NCBI GenBank assembly: GCA_964655775.1
Contig: CAZZNQ010000008.1
Location: 1 to 64,000 of the forward strand
Source of the DNA: CAZZNQ01 sp964655775
GTDB lineage: Bacteria > Planctomycetota > Brocadiia > SM23-32
Direction: 5' to 3'
Length of the DNA stretch: 64,000 bases
The notes below the pieces were generated by a model, which saw nothing but the letters and a program-made list of their open reading frames with translations, did not search any database and was not told where the DNA came from. This document shows, piece after piece, positions 63,976 through 64,000 of this stretch (its first letter is position 1; each line of letters starts with the position of its first letter). The position numbers were made by a program, and so were the translations under genes.

Positions 63976-64000
63976 GGCCTATCCTCCCTGGTTGTATGAC

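Noticed and set aside
1..64000. CRISPR array or phage-like module
   Set aside because: No regularly spaced repeats beyond the two-copy 23-bp tandem at 41169-41211, and no phage structural, integrase or cas genes.

Overview
The window is GC-rich, gene-dense bacterial DNA. An LPS heptosyltransferase-type glycosyltransferase, many lipoproteins and Sec-exported proteins, and a membrane-fusion protein point to a diderm. DUF4091 and DUF4838 polysaccharide-type proteins, a uroporphyrinogen-decarboxylase-like remnant and archaeal-looking COG1964 and COG2521 enzymes fit an uncultured member of the Planctomycetota/Lentisphaerota/Hydrogenedentota/Armatimonadota assemblage. No rRNA or marker phylogeny is available, so this placement is inference.

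Region 1 (1-8.0 kb): after the 3' part of an ARPP-1-type gene comes a compact operon. It encodes an Fe-S-type Rrf2 regulator (with a palindrome over its own promoter), a multi-cluster COG1964/Tes-like radical SAM enzyme, a CapK/PaaK-type adenylate-forming ligase, a SufS-type cysteine desulfurase, a second paralogous radical SAM enzyme and a small lipoprotein. This is the best candidate for an undescribed pathway.

Region 2 (8.1-18.1 kb): an endonuclease/phosphatase-fold hydrolase, two convergent secreted DUF4091 paralogues, an orphan HlyD-like adaptor and a citrate synthase with an internal insertion.

Region 3 (18.4-32.9 kb): a frame-broken GspG-like gene, an NMT1/THI5-type ABC transporter, a CIA30-fasciclin fusion, an AEC transporter, an Fe-S photolyase, a toroid-like protein, and a catabolic-looking cluster (frame-broken DUF4838, M14 peptidase, GH20-like protein, URO-D remnant).

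Region 4 (33.0-42.0 kb): tRNA-Leu(CAG), an IS4-like element with terminal inverted repeats and a split transposase, a class II aldolase, an ABC-2 exporter operon headed by a GT9 heptosyltransferase-like gene, dapB, and then about 1.7 kb without a recognisable gene that contains a run of strong hairpins, two of them mutually exclusive.

Region 5 (42.0-53.2 kb): a complete ECF nickel/cobalt transporter (NikK-like, CbiM, NikL-like, CbiQ, CbiO), a purine permease with an FHA protein, and a heat-shock operon dnaK-clpB-nitrilase behind a sigma-32-like promoter.

Region 6 (53.2-64 kb): thioredoxin reductase, a HIT protein, a 718-residue EF-hand/membrane protein of unknown function, an iron/polyamine-type ABC importer whose fused permease has a large insertion, a cysteine-free Rrf2 regulator, a COG2521 methyltransferase and RNase PH.

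Four genes carry apparent single frameshifts, at least three at short G/C runs or GC repeats. Real decay and sequencing or assembly error should both be considered.
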